Shown: piece by piece, positions 23,831 through 38,800 of the stretch | How positions within the stretch are numbered: the stretch's first letter is position 1 | Layout: each line of letters begins with the position of its first letter | NCBI RefSeq assembly: GCF_018139145.2 | Contig: NC_059473.1 | Span: 64,896,707 to 64,960,706, forward strand | DNA length: 64,000 nucleotides | From: Gymnogyps californianus | Lineage: Eukaryota > Chordata > Aves > Accipitriformes > Cathartidae | Reading direction: 5' to 3' | The notes under the pieces: model-generated | The model's database searches: none | What the model was told of the DNA's origin: nothing | Seen by the model: the letters and a program-made list of their open reading frames with translations, nothing else | Translations under genes and position numbers: made by a program

Positions 23831-26800
23831 GTAAAGCCGCAGGAGCTGAATGCCAGCTGTTAGCCAGCAGCAGCGTGCCCGCGTAGCTAATGCTCGGGGC
23901 TGGGGATAAACAGGCCCGCAAAGCCAAGGGACTCTCGGGGCACGCTGTCTTCGATTTCTAAAAGTGCGAGAGGGGAAAATGTGAGTAAGGAAGGGAAATG
24001 CCAGCTTGAATTTTGAATGAAGGTTTATGTGATACTTTTCCCAAAAGGCCTCAGTCCTACTGTTTGTGCATGTGCTGTCTGTTGTGTAAATCCTTTTCCT
24101 TTATGAAGATCAGTCACCTGAAAAATCGGAGAATCCGCTGCCGTCTAAGATAACAACGGTGCTCCAGTCCTTGCATGCTCGGGAGCAATTCAGCCTTTTT
24201 CACTGAAGTGGAGGGAGGCCAGGCAAGCATTGCACCTGCTCATGCAGGGGGAAAGTACAGGGCAGGGGGACGGGGACTCCCTCCTGTCTTTTCTCCCCTA
24301 GCATTTCAGGAAGAAACAGGGTTTCTGTGCTGATGCCCTGACAAATCAACTGTAGAATTTCTTCTGCAAAAGATTTTTGAGTGCTGAACCTGAATTTTGT
24401 AGCTCTTCACCTTTGCTGTCCTACCCAGACAGTTTTTCTAAGTTACAGCATGGTTTTGCATCTTGAGTCTCATTCACTGATGATAAGATCAAGGGGAAAA
24501 TGACCCACAATCATGACATTTCTCACCCACAAGACAGCTGTACCCAAACAGGAAAGCATGGTTGTAAGCCAGAAATGACTATGTCCCAAGCAGGTTTTGT
24601 TCGCTTAAAAATGAATGAACTGACTAACCCATGAATGTTCAGATACCGTAGGCACAAATGCTTTGTTGGAGTGTAATAGAGATCAGTCCAGCAACATCTA
24701 CTGATACCTGGAAGCAGAGGTTAATCAAGAACAGAAAGCCAGTCGGTGTGCAGATTTATTTAATATTACCTTAGGGTATGGGGGGAGCAATGCAGATGGT
24801 TATAAGATGGCATTATCAAAGGGAAGCACAGCAGTTAAAATAAACAGACAGCAAAGTTGTTACTGCAGCACAAAGGCCACCGTTAGAAGAGTATGTGCAA
24901 ATTACACACTTGGCCTTACCCTCAGAAATTAAAGCAGTAACCTGAGGAATTTATAATTACCTAGCTAGGAATTAAAAGAATTTGTTGATTCTTACTGGAA
25001 AATAACAAAACCCAAATCCCATTTAATGTAATGAAGGGCCAGGCTGCCTGTTGACATAATGAAAATACATGGCAGAGCACTAAGAGAAATGGAGAGATAG
25101 CCAGGGTGGGTCTGTCCAGGATCTGCATTCCCTGTCTTTCCATCAGTGCCAGGGGGCTTTTGTTTATGAAATTCAAGTATTACTCACACAATACATTCAT
25201 GAGGCTTGTGCTATACAAAGTATACAATGCTTCCCACCATCGCAAGAATTTAGATGTGTGAAAATGTGCGATGCATTAGTTTCCTTCTGCCTTCTTTTTT
25301 AGTTCAATTTACAAAATATTTGTTTTGGGTTTGCCTTTCACACTCGGGTGGGAGGAGTCACATTTGTCAAAAGGTCACGATCTGACATGGCCCTGACACT
25401 ATTTTTGGGTAAATCTAATATTTTCTGAGATTTTCCAGCTCTGCTTGCAACATAACTTTGTCCCAAAGCCACCATTGGTTTCATCCCATAGGGTCTTGTT
25501 GGGTAACTAACTGTTTTAGATCCCATGCTAGACTTCTAGATGGACAGTTAGATCAGATGTATCCTAGCTAATAGGAGAAATGCACCTATTGAGCAGCTAC
25601 TGGATCTAAAGAAACCTCAGGCTTTAGAATAGATCAACAGGGTAACATATATCTCTTTACACCAGACAACTGGATGAGACAGAGAAAGTGACTGTGACAG
25701 TGCAGCAAAGATCTTGATGGCATGAAAATGGGGTAATCACCTTTTACGAGAAGCAAAACCGTGATTTAATTATGCAGCAATTCCCAATACATGCCATTAA
25801 ATATTTATCCTACAAAACCATGTGATTCACCTCTAAAGACAATTTGGGGAATTTTAAGCACTATTTCCCTGTAAAGGCAAACTTTTTGTATGTCAGACAG
25901 CACTCAAATGGAGAAGAAATATGTTGTTAAAGATAGCTTAAAATTTTCAGATACAGATGCTGTAGTTTTAAGATTTATCATGGATAAAAGTAGATAACTT
26001 GTTCTATTGAAAAAGGGAGATTCCATACTGTGGATTCATATCTATGCAATGCACTCAATTCATCGTGATTTTCTAACCTGTTCTTATTAATCAAGAGTTG
26101 ACAGAGCTTGATTTCACCTCCCAAATGTCTAAATAGATCAAAGAATCCCCAAGGATTTAAAGAACATATATTTGACCTTCCAGAAAAATACTTTCCTTCC
26201 CTCCCAAATTGAGACATTTCTCACCTCATATTAAATCAAAGTCAACAGAAGAAAACACCATGTTGGAAGAGACTATTGAGTCCCCTCCTGTCAAAATAGA
26301 TGTATTTGCACAGGTCACATAGAGAAGTAATGTCCCCCCTCACGCCATCCCACTAGTTTTCTGTACGCACACTGGATGTTCTCTTGGGAGAAAGGAAAGA
26401 AAAACTACATCACAGAAATCTCAGTGTCTGGACTAATGTGGAGCATAGTAGTGCCAAGGTGAGCTGGAAAGGGCTCCCAGGCACCTTTCCCGTAGCTCTC
26501 CTGCACATGAAGTGGGGGAAGAGTGGTGTTTCCAAGCTCAGCCTGCTTACAGATCTTCCCTGGTACAGATCATTTATCTGTAATGCCCATAAAATACATG
26601 CACAGACCAAATATTTTGCCTTTGGAAGGACTGTATTTTCCCAAATATGTGCTTGAAAATAAGTAAAGGGGCACACCCTTACTACTTGGCCCCATCCAGT
26701 CTCATCAGCAGTACACTGTGCTATACTACAACTGCGTTTGGTCTCCTTTTCAGGAACCAAGCATAAACATTTCCAGCAAATGTTCTTAAAGATAAGTTTG

Positions 26801-29800
26801 TTTGCCAAGTAGTGCTGGGTTTGACCTGAGTAACAGTTGTGAGAAACCATTTTGTTTACATGGGGAAACTAGAGAATAGACTTCCCGATCACTTGTCACA
26901 TACCAGCCACACACTCATTAGCCATGGTGTTTGTTGCAGGCAGAAGGAGAAATTTCTCTGGAAGCCATCATTAAAATGTTTTATTCCCCTGGGCTGCACA
27001 CTGCCATGTATTTTGCAGGCATCTCATAAAAATAAGAGGAATATACATTTTAAGAAGCTTTTTTTAAAAAAAGGAATGCCTAAGAACTGCCAGCAACATC
27101 ATTAAAAGTGACATTTTAAAGGATTGAGTACAACTACAGCAACATGCTTTATTTGGAAATGTTAAAGCAAAACCTATGCTGAAGTCAGAGGGAATTTTGT
27201 CTGGAGGAAGACCATGAAGGAAAACTGAGCAGAGATTTCAGGGTTTAACTCAGCAGGCAGTTCTGAGCAGGCAAGTCTTAGGCACACCAGTTACAACAAA
27301 ACCTCATAGTGATGTAAGAATGTTTCGCAGCAGAATAGTGCCTGTGAGGGACAAGGGACACCAAGTTAATTGCTGAGTTTGCTGCTGCTAATGCAGAAAG
27401 ACAATGTGTCTCCCTCTGCATCACATCAGAATCTGCTTTTCATTCAGGGGTCTGCTTTAGTTACAGCCCTCCGCTATTTCTATATGACTGTGAGTGTGTG
27501 TCACTGGACACATGAACAAGGATACCAGTTGACCCAGTAAAAACAAACCAAAGAAACATTAAAACATTGGTCAAGCTGCTGTACTTGGAGAAGCAAGAAA
27601 TACATGGGCTTGAGTGCTTCCGTAGCAACTTCCCAGGTGTCCAAGCTCCACACCCAGCTTGTACAGCCTCTCGGATTAAAAATAAATAATCACCTTGGTT
27701 GCTCTGATCTGAGGACCACAGGCTGAGGAGAGCACAGTCTGGATTGTAAAGAACAGTGCTGATGGCGGACTCGGTCAAGATATTTGACTTGGCACTGTCG
27801 TTTTGAATCAGAAACTGGAACCATACAAAACTGACAGTCGCACATTTAAAGAATTAAAAGCTGTGCGGGACACAGACCTCAAAGTATCAATAGGAGACAC
27901 TGCCCACACTGCTGTGTTTCTGCTGGAGAGCCTTAAACTCAGTTTTTGTCCCCCTGTTACTTAACTTTTTTTGTCAATTGCCTGGAAGAAGATAATAACA
28001 GATTATTTGCGGGTGATAAAGGTGAGAGGTGATTAATAAGTGGGATATGTCACTGGCTGAATGCAATTCAGATGGCTTGGCCTGCGAGTGAATGTGCTGT
28101 CTGGGGTTCCTCTCTGCTAACTTTAGACATCTGCATCTGAGCAAGCCACAGATTCCTTTTATAGGCAATGGAGAGAAATAGGCATCTGACCTACTTCAGA
28201 CATCTAGAAGTGCCTATTTTTCGCAAGTGGTTACAGAAGAAATCTAGAGATGCTGTAGATCTCTCACAGTTAGGTAAGTTGAACCCATCCTATGTGTTTT
28301 AATACAGACAAATGTAAAGTGATTTGTATTCCTAACTAGGATGCAAGAAGGCAAGCCATACTTAAAGGAAAGGCAGTGCCTTGGAAAGAACCCAGTCAGA
28401 AAAGAAGTTGGTTGTCCTGGAGGATAACCAGCAGAAGATGAGCTCCTGTACACAGCTGTGACAATCCTTAGACGAGTAGAGGGGGAAATGTCCACCAGGA
28501 GTGGGACAATTATGTCAAGTTCCTATCTGGCACTGTGGTTACTGCAGGAGCACTGGGTCCAGCCCAATTTATTGAAGAAGTTGATAATCTGGATAGAGTT
28601 CAGAGAACAGGGCTTTGAATACTTAAGGGACTGGTAAACTTGTAAAGCCTCACAGGTTAAGTAGCTTATCAAGGAGAGGTCTGTGGGATGACTCGATGAC
28701 AGGCTATAATTTTGTACTTAGTGAACACAGTTAAGTGCAGGCAAATGGAGAATGGGATCTGATGGCTGGAAGCTGAAGTTGCAGAAATTAAGTCTAAAAA
28801 TAATTTACAGATAATTTACAGTGAAAGAAATTAACCATTGGGACAACTTACGACAAAGTCATTGGCTTTCAACAACTAGCAATTTTAAAATCAAAGCTGA
28901 ATATTTTAAATGGCCTAGTTCAAATAAAATGTCATTTAAATGTGTCTGAAGGGTTATGTTGTGCTGTCCATGCATGTCAGACTGGATGACCACAATGGTC
29001 CTTTTTGGCTTCATAATATACAAATTAAAGCAAAACTTTAGGTTAACTTTACATGCCTCAATGACATGAAATACAGAGTTATCCAAGAAAGCACAAATAT
29101 CAGCACTGAGCAGTAGTTTGGACAGAGAACTGTGATCAGATTAGCAGTGTAGCTTCTGATACCCAAGCTTATTCATTCAGCACAACACTGTGTTGTTACC
29201 AGCCCTGATTTCCAGCCAGGATTCATTGGAAGGGTATATTTTCCCCATCTAGTAATATACAGCAAGCAGGCAAATCAAAAGTACAAAGGGGAGGGAGAAA
29301 TTAGGTTTTGCAATGATAAAACGTATATTGCGTGCATGCATCAGAGGATGGAGCACACAGCAGCTTAACTGGAGTCAGTAGTGCTTCCACTGAAGTGCTG
29401 TTCAGTGTGTGAAGGAAGTACAGCAGGACCTTGCCCTAACCCATGCACTAACTTCTGTTTAAAATAAGTGCAATGATCTCGGATACTGCAGACAAAAAGG
29501 AAGAAAAGCTTTAGACATAGTACAGACATGGACAACAACAATATAAAAAAAGATTTTTCCATCACCGGAGCATCTTGCAAATGTGTTTCCGACATTTTCT
29601 TCAAGCTGTCCCACCTCCATCACAATAAATCTATCATCCACCCCCACCTTCTGAAAGACTTTTCACAATACTCCCATTTCCCCCATGCCCTTACAGCCCA
29701 TCGTAACAAAACCATGTGTATTTCACCCGTCTCTTGTCTATCTCTGGTTTGCCAGCCACCCGAGCCCAGAGGCAGAGTGGGCTGAGGCGTGCTGGGTGCA

Positions 29801-32800
29801 CTCAATAGCTCCGGGCTGCTGCTGCTTGGCTTCTGCTTGGCTCAAAGAGAGCCAGGTAGGAGAGCTAATAGGCGATACTTATCTTAATAGACTTTAATGG
29901 GCTTACACATCTCCCCTGGCCCTGGAGGCACAGCTTACATTCATACAGTTATACTCTGCTACCCTCCAAAATAACCCGATCTCCTGTGGAGTGGCTGCAG
30001 GGTGAGATGGTGGGCTTACGCTGTGAGCCAAACTGCCTCTGGGAATTGTTAGGAGAGCGTGAGATGGCTTGGGGCATGACCATGCCAGGGACCATGCCAG
30101 CAATTTAGTAGGATACGTGGCCATGTGCCAGGGTCCGGCCCTGGGCTCTGACACTGTTTATTTTAGTAGTGCAGATGTACTGCTAGGGCTGCCCTCCTCC
30201 TCTCTTTTCACGATTTGCTTTAGAAATGTAATATCCTCTGTCAAATGGGACTGATCCTCACCGATGTGCTGAGAAGTTATTGGCAGGGAACTCCAGGCAG
30301 TCAGCATGATCAAAGAGCCTTAATGCCTTAGAAAAATAAGCTAAAAATAAACAAAGTCTATGTATCATTTTCAATTAGACCATATACCACTTTCCAGCCG
30401 GAAAGTGCTTGTTCCAGGAGAATTAACTGAAATACGGACTCTGTTATGCTGCAAAAGCTACCTCTCCTTAGACACGTCCTATCTCTCCAACTAACTGGAA
30501 AATCAGAAGTCAATTTACTCTTTTCCTAGTTGTGTGGCAGCCAACATCATGAGAGGAAAATCATGCTGGGAGAAAGAACAAGACCAACAATAACAAACTG
30601 ATATATTCCTCAAGGTTTAGGGTGCAAAAGGCTTCACAGTTAGTAGAATACGATCAGTCAAATCTATCTTGTAACAATAAACAATGAATCGCAGTTGTAT
30701 AAAATGAGTTTGTTTTAAAGTGGACTTTCAAAGGCATATAATCTCCATTTGGTTTATGTTTTCACCATCTGTTTTTTTATTCCTGACATTGTGGCTGTCA
30801 TAAACTATGCGAAATATTTGATCCTGATATACAGAAGAATCTGAGATTACTGATGAGCAAAGCCCAGAAAGTTCATGAATTTGTACCTCAAAGATTGGTT
30901 TCCCTAGAATATCCCAGCTATCTGGATCAGCCTGGTGCTCAGTGGATGCGTTTCCATTTGGCAAAATAAAAACAGTGGCACCAGCAGCCTTCATGGCATC
31001 CTCAGGTGAAGCAAAGGAATTAGTAAGTGGCAAGGGAAAGCTTGTTACTTATTCAAGTCAAGGTTGAAGCAATTTGGCTGGGAAATTACTGCTTTCCTTG
31101 CCCATGGTACACTAGTTGGGTGGACAAGATTTCCTCAATTCAGTACAGGAAAAACACTGAGAAAGTCTCAAGGCAAAAATTGCTTTCTTACCAAAAGGTT
31201 GTATTGTCAGTGTTGCCTTTTGCAATGATATGCTGAGGCAGAAGGTTTAATTATTTAGGGCCTGATCAAAACCTTTTTGACTGCTGATCAGGAAAATAAG
31301 GAACCCAAAAGCATTAAAATTAAAGAGAGTTTTACTTTTTTTTTCCCCCCCTTTTCAAAAATAGCCTTTTATGTCACTGCTGCTGCTGGGTTTGTATGCA
31401 CCTAACTGCGTTGTCAAAAAGTTACAAAAAGATTTTTTGGACTGGTATATCAAATAAAGTTATTATTAGTTGTCAGAATGTTGCAGAAGTCACACTTTCA
31501 AGTTTTTGTGTTTTTTCTCTTATTTCAGGCTGTGGAACATTTACTTTTCTATCTTCTGCCTTTGCTGCCGTAAGTGGACTTCTGATGGGTTATGAGTTGG
31601 GCCTTATCTCTGGAGCTCTTCTTCAGATGAGCAGCATATTAGCACTTTCTTGCAAAGAGCAGGAAATCGTTGTAAGTTCCCTGCTTTTTGGTGCCTTATT
31701 TGCATCCCTTACTGGTGGATTCCTGATAGACCGATTTGGAAGGAGACTTGCTATTATTATTGCATCTTCTTTACTTGTGTTGGGGAGTCTGATTTTACTG
31801 CCCTATGAATCATATGGGATACTTATTGTGGGACGGATTGCCATAGGTATTTCCATATCATTATCATCAATTGCAACGTGTGTGTATATTGCTGAGATCG
31901 CCCCACAGCACAGAAGAGGCCTCCTCGTATCATTAAATGAACTCATGATTGTGACAGGCATTCTCTTTGCCTATATTTCAAATTACGCATTTGCCAGCGT
32001 ATCTCATGGCTGGAAGTACATGTTTGGCCTTGTGATTCCATTAGGTGCTTTGCAGGCTATTGCCATGTATTTCCTTCCTCCAAGTCCTCGGTTTCTTGTC
32101 ATGAAAAATAACGATGAAGCTGCAAGAAAAGTCCTGGAGAGGCTACGGGAAACATCAGATGCTACTAAAGAACTTACTGTGATCAAGTCTTCCCTGAAAG
32201 ATGAACATCAGTATAGTTTCTTGGACCTGTTTCGTTCAAAAAACAACATGAGGGCCCGAATGTTGGTAGGACTCACTCTAGTCTTTTTTGTGCAAACAAC
32301 TGGGCAACCCAACATTTTATTTTATGCATCGACTGTTTTGAAGTCAGTTGGGTTCCAGAGCAACGAAGCTGCCAGCTTGGCTTCTACTGGAGTTGGAGTG
32401 GTTAAAGTAGTCAGCACAGTCCCAGCCACGGTTTTTGTGGATCAAGTTGGAAGTAAAACTTTTCTGTGTATTGGCTCTTCTGTTATGGCAGTATCGTTGG
32501 TCACTATGGGCTTAGTGAACCGTAACATACATGTGAATTTCACCAACGTTTGTAGAAGCCAATCTCCAGAGGATTTCTTTCTCCGGAGACCGGGAAACCT
32601 CACTGGTGTCACCAATGGGAGTCTCAAGGACCTCTTTGGTAGCATGGCTTCACCAGAGAGATTGTCATTTGATGCACAGAGAAGCCCAGATGTTGCCAGG
32701 ACAGGAGAACTGAACAGGACTGCCCTGGCAGGAGGCAAAAGCACAACAGGGTCTCACATGGAAAGTGGGGAGGTTCCCGTTGTCCTGAAATGGCTCTCGC

Positions 32801-35800
32801 TGGCCAGCCTGCTTGTTTATGTTGCTGCATTTTCCATAGGTCTTGGACCAAGTAAGTGTTTCATTTTTCTAACTCTTTGTAATGATTTACTTACAAGTGG
32901 ATTAAGTGCTGGGATGACATGCCCAGCTTGGCATCAGGCAGTTCTCAAGTTGGGCAAAGCAGTGTTTTCTGCTAATAATGCACTGGTATTGTCACAGACC
33001 ATCCTGGTGGGCCTGGGGTGTATTTTTTAGGAAGAGGTCCTGCCCATTAAGGTCAATGACTTAATCTCCCTTCAATTCAGTGAAATTAACTGCTCCTCTT
33101 CAGTGAAGAACTGCTGTGAGCTTTGTACAACAAAATTATGGGGCCCCTGGCTATCTTTCCTCTTCCTAGTCTCTTGTGTCCTTACATTGGGAAGGTTAAG
33201 ATGTAGGTATTTGCTGCTGCTAACTCATAAACCCAAGATAATGATAACCTCTAGACCTCTGTACGGTATGACACCATCAAATCCATGAAATGCCAGCATG
33301 CCTGAGTCCCACTGAGGATCTGGCCCCCTGACTATATAATAGTCTTCAGATATAGGAAAGACATTCAAGGTATCATAGTTCATGAGCAAACTGTAGTGTC
33401 ATCGCCACTACCTGTGCTGAACAGCACAAGTGGAAGAACACAAAGGCGTGTCACTGTCAACTGAGGTACTGCCACAGCTGCCATCACACTTGCATGGTTC
33501 CCCTTCTCTCCAGAGGAGAACATCTGCCATTCCCAGGGACTAGCAATTAAATCTCTCCATTTTGTTTTGTTTTGTTTTGTTTTGTTTCAATAGCACTTGC
33601 ATATTATTGTACCTTGAAGGGGCTGATATTTAAGCCACACTGCAAAACCCACATGCACAGAGTCCATTATTTATTAACAGACTTTATGTGCTTTTGTGCC
33701 CTGGCTCAAACTTGCCTTGAAAACACACTGTACTCCTGCTGCACTATTATGATAAAAAGCTTGCCACAAGAATACAACCCAACAATTGCACTAACAGCAA
33801 CTCCCCTGCAGTATTTATTTATTTTAAACATTACTCACTGGGAGAGCAGCGTGAGATAAGCAGTCATTGCCAGGGCAGCGAGATTGACTGTGTTATTGCA
33901 GCATTATTCCCTCCCTTGCAGACTGTCTTGGGGCTGGATTCTGCTTTCGATGACACAGGTTCAAAACCAGGGGTGCAGCCCTGAAAAGAAAATGTTACTT
34001 GAGCTTTTACTTGGGTGTTTCAAACACACATTTAATGACCCTCAAGGCAGGGGCACGTGTTCAGGCTTGGCCTCCTGTTGAAAGCTGCTTTCCTGTTGAC
34101 CTGGCTGTAAATGGGTTCCTGGTCATTTGAGTTGGCATAATGTGAAGTTAATGATAACGATGACTACTTCCTTGAGGGCTACAGAAACTGAGGTGTGTTT
34201 GCCAGGCTAATCTGAGAAGTCTTTGAGGCTCGTGCTTGTTTTCTGACCTCTTTCTTGGCTAAGAGCACAAACACTCTCAAACAGCAAATGGGAAAGAACA
34301 GGCACCGACTCAGCTCCAGCATGTTGATATCATGTATGATAAAGCCACGGTGAGACAATTTAAAAGGCCAGATGTGTTTGCGTAGCAAGTGAAGGCCAGG
34401 TCTAGGAGAGATACAGGTATTTCAAATTGCAGATAGGTACTTTCAAGACATTGTCATGCCTTTAAAAGTACACTATTCAGTTAAAATTGACCATGTATAG
34501 AAAATGCAAGGGTCAGAGAATAAAGAGATTGTTGGAATCTGCAAAGGATCTATTGTGGTTAAATAGTCTGGGTTGGGAGGCGAGGTTATGATTTGTGTCT
34601 TTCATGCAGTCTTCAACATCTGCTGCTTGGAGTCCAAATCTTTGAATGTATTTTAAAAGCCTAGCTTTCTTATCCTCAGTGTGCCTGTCTTAGTGCAAAG
34701 AAAAAAAACGAGGGCCTCTGCTTATATAAAGTAAGCGGTTTTAGCATGTTTACGTTATTCATCTCTAAATCTGGTCTGTGGTCTGGACCAGATCGTTAGT
34801 CATTGTCTACTCTGCAACCGGAGGGAGGCATCGAGGCTGCACTTGCTGACTGCTGTGGCCAGGCGATGCCTGGGCGCCTGGGGACAGAAGCACTGTAACT
34901 CCTGCACCACGGTATTTTCAACGCAAAAATCTCATACTCCACGCGATGTCTGCTCATCCTGCTGGCAAAGTTGAAGGCAGTGTTGGGGATGTGTCTCTTT
35001 GTAACCTACAGATCAAATCAGCCTCTTTTGGACAAAGAGCAGAAAGGATCTTCCTCTTTTCCCTCCACCCCACAAGGTCATTTCTGGAACAAATTCACCC
35101 ACTTTATTTTGAGTCCATGCTGCATTATGTTCTGTGGGGATAAAGGAGAGTCTATGTAGTGCCATTAGGAAAACGGCACACTCTTCACAGGGCAGACCAC
35201 GCAACCTGAGCTCTATCATCTTTTTTTTAATTACTTTGTCCTTTTTTTCCCCCTTCCTTTTTTGGGATTCTGGTCAAAGAGCTCATTACAGTCCAGATTT
35301 GCATAGCAGACATTTATAAATGTTGTATTTTTCCATGATTTCTCTTTTGTCTTCAAATTACATGAGGTAGATGGATTTTTAAATGAACTAAACATATGCT
35401 AAATACATTTATTGCCATTTATCAAAGCACCCAGGCAGCACAGTGATGAGCACTCAAAAATAGACAGTGAGAGATAAAAGCCATTTTTGCATTATAAAAG
35501 AATTCACAGACTAGCAAGCATCTGCTTAGTCACTTTTTTGATTCTGGGGTGCTCTGTATTTATATCATCAACCCTTAGGCAAGATAAAAGGAGTATTTCT
35601 GCTGCTCTGTTTCGGATTAATTATGTTTGATGAACTGCGATTCAACTGCTTGTTCACACTCAATTTCACACAATTATGAGGACATTTTGTAGGTGCAACA
35701 AATCAGTGTTGCATCACGTCGCAGAACAGCACATGCTGTCTCTCCAGGGGTGTTTGCAGAGGCGTTTCAAGGCAGTTATTAGCTAAGGGGGCATACTTGA

Positions 35801-38800
35801 CACCCAGCTTTGTCTTGAGTTACCTTTGTCTGTATATCAGAAAGGTCAAATGAGGATCAACCGTTCTTACCAGAGAAAGATGCCTGCAAAGCCCAAGAGA
35901 AACCTCTCTCTGGCTGCCACGTGAAGGGTGAGGAGTGCGAGAGGGGCTCTTCATTGTTTTCAGCGCATGTTTGCAAGAAGAGGCATTCGAACCTGCTGTA
36001 TGTGGAGAGGGGAACAGGAGAAATCTGAGCCTCACAGAAACGTTGCTATGCCTTGCACGGGGAGCAGTGAGTGCAGGCTAATGGTATGAGTGCAGTGTGG
36101 AGGTAGATCACCAATTTGTCACCCAAGCTAAAAGCTCAATGTCACCCTGGAAATTAAATTGACACACAGGACACACAGAGAAATTCTAGTCAGGGCCACG
36201 ACCATGCATGACCATTTACTAAATGACACAGAGTTAACTGAAATAGTTGCAGAGCATCTCATTTGCCAGATGCTCTGTTCAAACCACTTGAGGGGCAAAA
36301 AATAGTGGTCCTTTCTTGTCAAGAGGTGTCACCTCCTTCACTCATCACTGTTGTGTGGTACAACATGTTGAGATGCAGGAACCAGGAAAGCCAAACTCCT
36401 GGAGTATCAGACTTATTTTCCAAAATAAGGCTGTAAATGTGGGACTCTTGAGGTTGGATGGAGCACGTGCAAGAGAGTTCTCTTCGTTAACAAGTGTAGG
36501 GCAGCTCTAGCCTTTCTGAAACGGAGTGGGTGCCCAGAGCCCTGCTGCTTTCCTCACAGACCTGACGAACAAAATTCAGATTCAGGTGTCAAATGGCACC
36601 CGTTACCAAAGATCTGCTTCTCTGCCCTGATCATCTCCTTTTGCACCATTTAGGATCAAAGACTAAATAGGGACAACTTCCATCCATATTTTCCTATATA
36701 TCCCCTGAGTGAGGAGGTGTCACTGGGTGATCTCACCAATCAGTAGCCGAAAGAGAGACAGTAGTACCATACACATTAATACAGGGATGCAGTCTGGTCT
36801 GGAGGCAGTCCTCTTTATCGAACAAAAATCAGAGGGGCTCCAACAAGTCCTAGGCTGAGAAGCAAGTAATGCAAACTCAGTCTGGACCCAACAGAGCTTC
36901 TGTTTTCCCAGTCTGAATTTGTTCTAGCAAATAAAAAGCAAGTGAGCAAAACAGGACTTGGGCAGTACCTCTTTACACATATTGTGGGAGCGCATTTCAA
37001 GGGGATCCATGCACATCACAGGGATTTTTTGCTGTGGAGCAGGGAACACTTTTATTGAGAGGAGGATGTCAAATGTGTGCATTTGGACTGCATGTATGCG
37101 ATTGGTGCCTTGCACAAAAGAGCTCTTCCTCCTCTGTTAGTCCTTTAAACACGTTTCTGTATAACTGCAAAGGTGTTTAGGCAGTTGGCCAATGAACTTC
37201 GGGATAATCCACTGGTGCAAATCACATCAGCTCCGCTGACGTCACGGCAGTTCATGCTGAGTTTGTGGATGCAAATCAACAAAAGCACCTACAAGTGGGA
37301 CTGAGGGGCACTTTCATGACATGAATCATCCTCAAAACCATTTAGATGCATAAAGTCCGAAGGTATTTATGTCTCTGCCAACCTGGGACTGAAGACATTC
37401 TATTACTGCATGTCCTAGAGCAGCTGCCAGCTTTGTGTGGCTCTCCAAAGCCAAGGGCCAAACTCTCAGAGCTCTTCTCTTGGAGGCCATCACAGGCTCC
37501 TCTTCAGGGGCACTTCTCGGAGCTGCAGGGATGCCCGGGCCCCAAGCACTCAGAGCCTGCTTGGCACACACAGAGCTGTGGCCACAACACACCTGAGGCA
37601 GATCAGTGTCTGCAGCTGGAGAAATGTCTTCTGGGTTTCAGGGCTTGGCACAAAAAATACCATATATACCCATCCATGCAGAAACAAAATCTAAAAAATA
37701 TTTTTAACATATTTGTCGTTGACAAAGTGCATAACAGGGTGTTGGAGGAGGGGTTTAGAACTTACTGCAAACCTTGCTTTTACACATAGCTGTTACAGTC
37801 CCATTGAAGCACACCTCCCGTGAGTGGGTGCTTGTAGGACTGGCAGTACTTTGGTATTTATGAAAACCTGTTAAATAGTGGAATTAAATACCCATAGGAA
37901 GACTTCTCAGACTGCGATATTATGCCCTCTGTTGTCATCTGCTAGCCTCAGCCATCAGGTGAATATTTCTGATTGGAAAACTGGAAAAAAATTGCATGCT
38001 CATCACTCCATTCACAGCAGTGTTTCCTTTTAACTTCTGAAGTGAGCACGTTACCCACAAACCAAGGGACCAGCTGGCTGTGGGAGCACCTCACCAGTGC
38101 CCAGGGCTGCGAAGTCCAGATCTGCAGTGGAGGCAAAGCATGTCTGAGGACCATGTACTGGGGGAGGGTGAGCACAGGACCCACAGAATGAGGGGCAGTT
38201 TTGGGGACAGCGGTTCCCCCCAGGGTGTCTCCGCGATGGACTCTCAGCCACTGACTCACAGCCACTTCGGACTAAAGCTCCTCCTGCATTTGGGGACCCC
38301 TAACATCTCCCTGCTCTCTCTGTGCGGGTGCAGAGGCACATACAACTGCCTGGCTGCAGTTAGCAGGCAGATTCAAAGCTGTTGGAGCAGGCACAAGAGA
38401 GGGACGGACAAATCCCCGCCTGCATCCACATAGATTAACAAACCAGCAGCTTGTGGTCACTACAGTCACTTTCTTCATCAGGAAACCTGGTCTCACAGCC
38501 AAGGCTCAGAAAGGAAATGGCTTCCCTTCTGAGTTACCTGTTGCTAAAGACTTTTTTGTCTCTCCTTTCCATTCAGCTTTAACCTGGATGCTTGGGCCCC
38601 AGGTTTGAGCACCCATACGATCCTAGTGCAGGGAAGGGTTGCAGGCCACCAAGCCGCCCTTGGGTTACTAGTTTCACACTGATGAAATTCCTCCCACATG
38701 ACGGACCTGGGATTGTGGCTTCGTGTCCCCCAGGCTGGGTCCCCCCATGAAGGGGCAGTGACTATGCTCTCCAGCAAGCCCTGCTGTGATGCACCATCTC

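Noticed and set aside
26230..26340. Possible antisense CR1 start (TTGGAAGAGACTATTGAGTC)
   Set aside because: The resemblance to the CR1 tail complement is limited to about 20 bases with several mismatches.
31396..33030. A single 544-codon intronless gene
   Set aside because: The GLUT12 match begins at 31529 and ends at 32851, both at good splice sites; the ends of the open frame are intron sequence.
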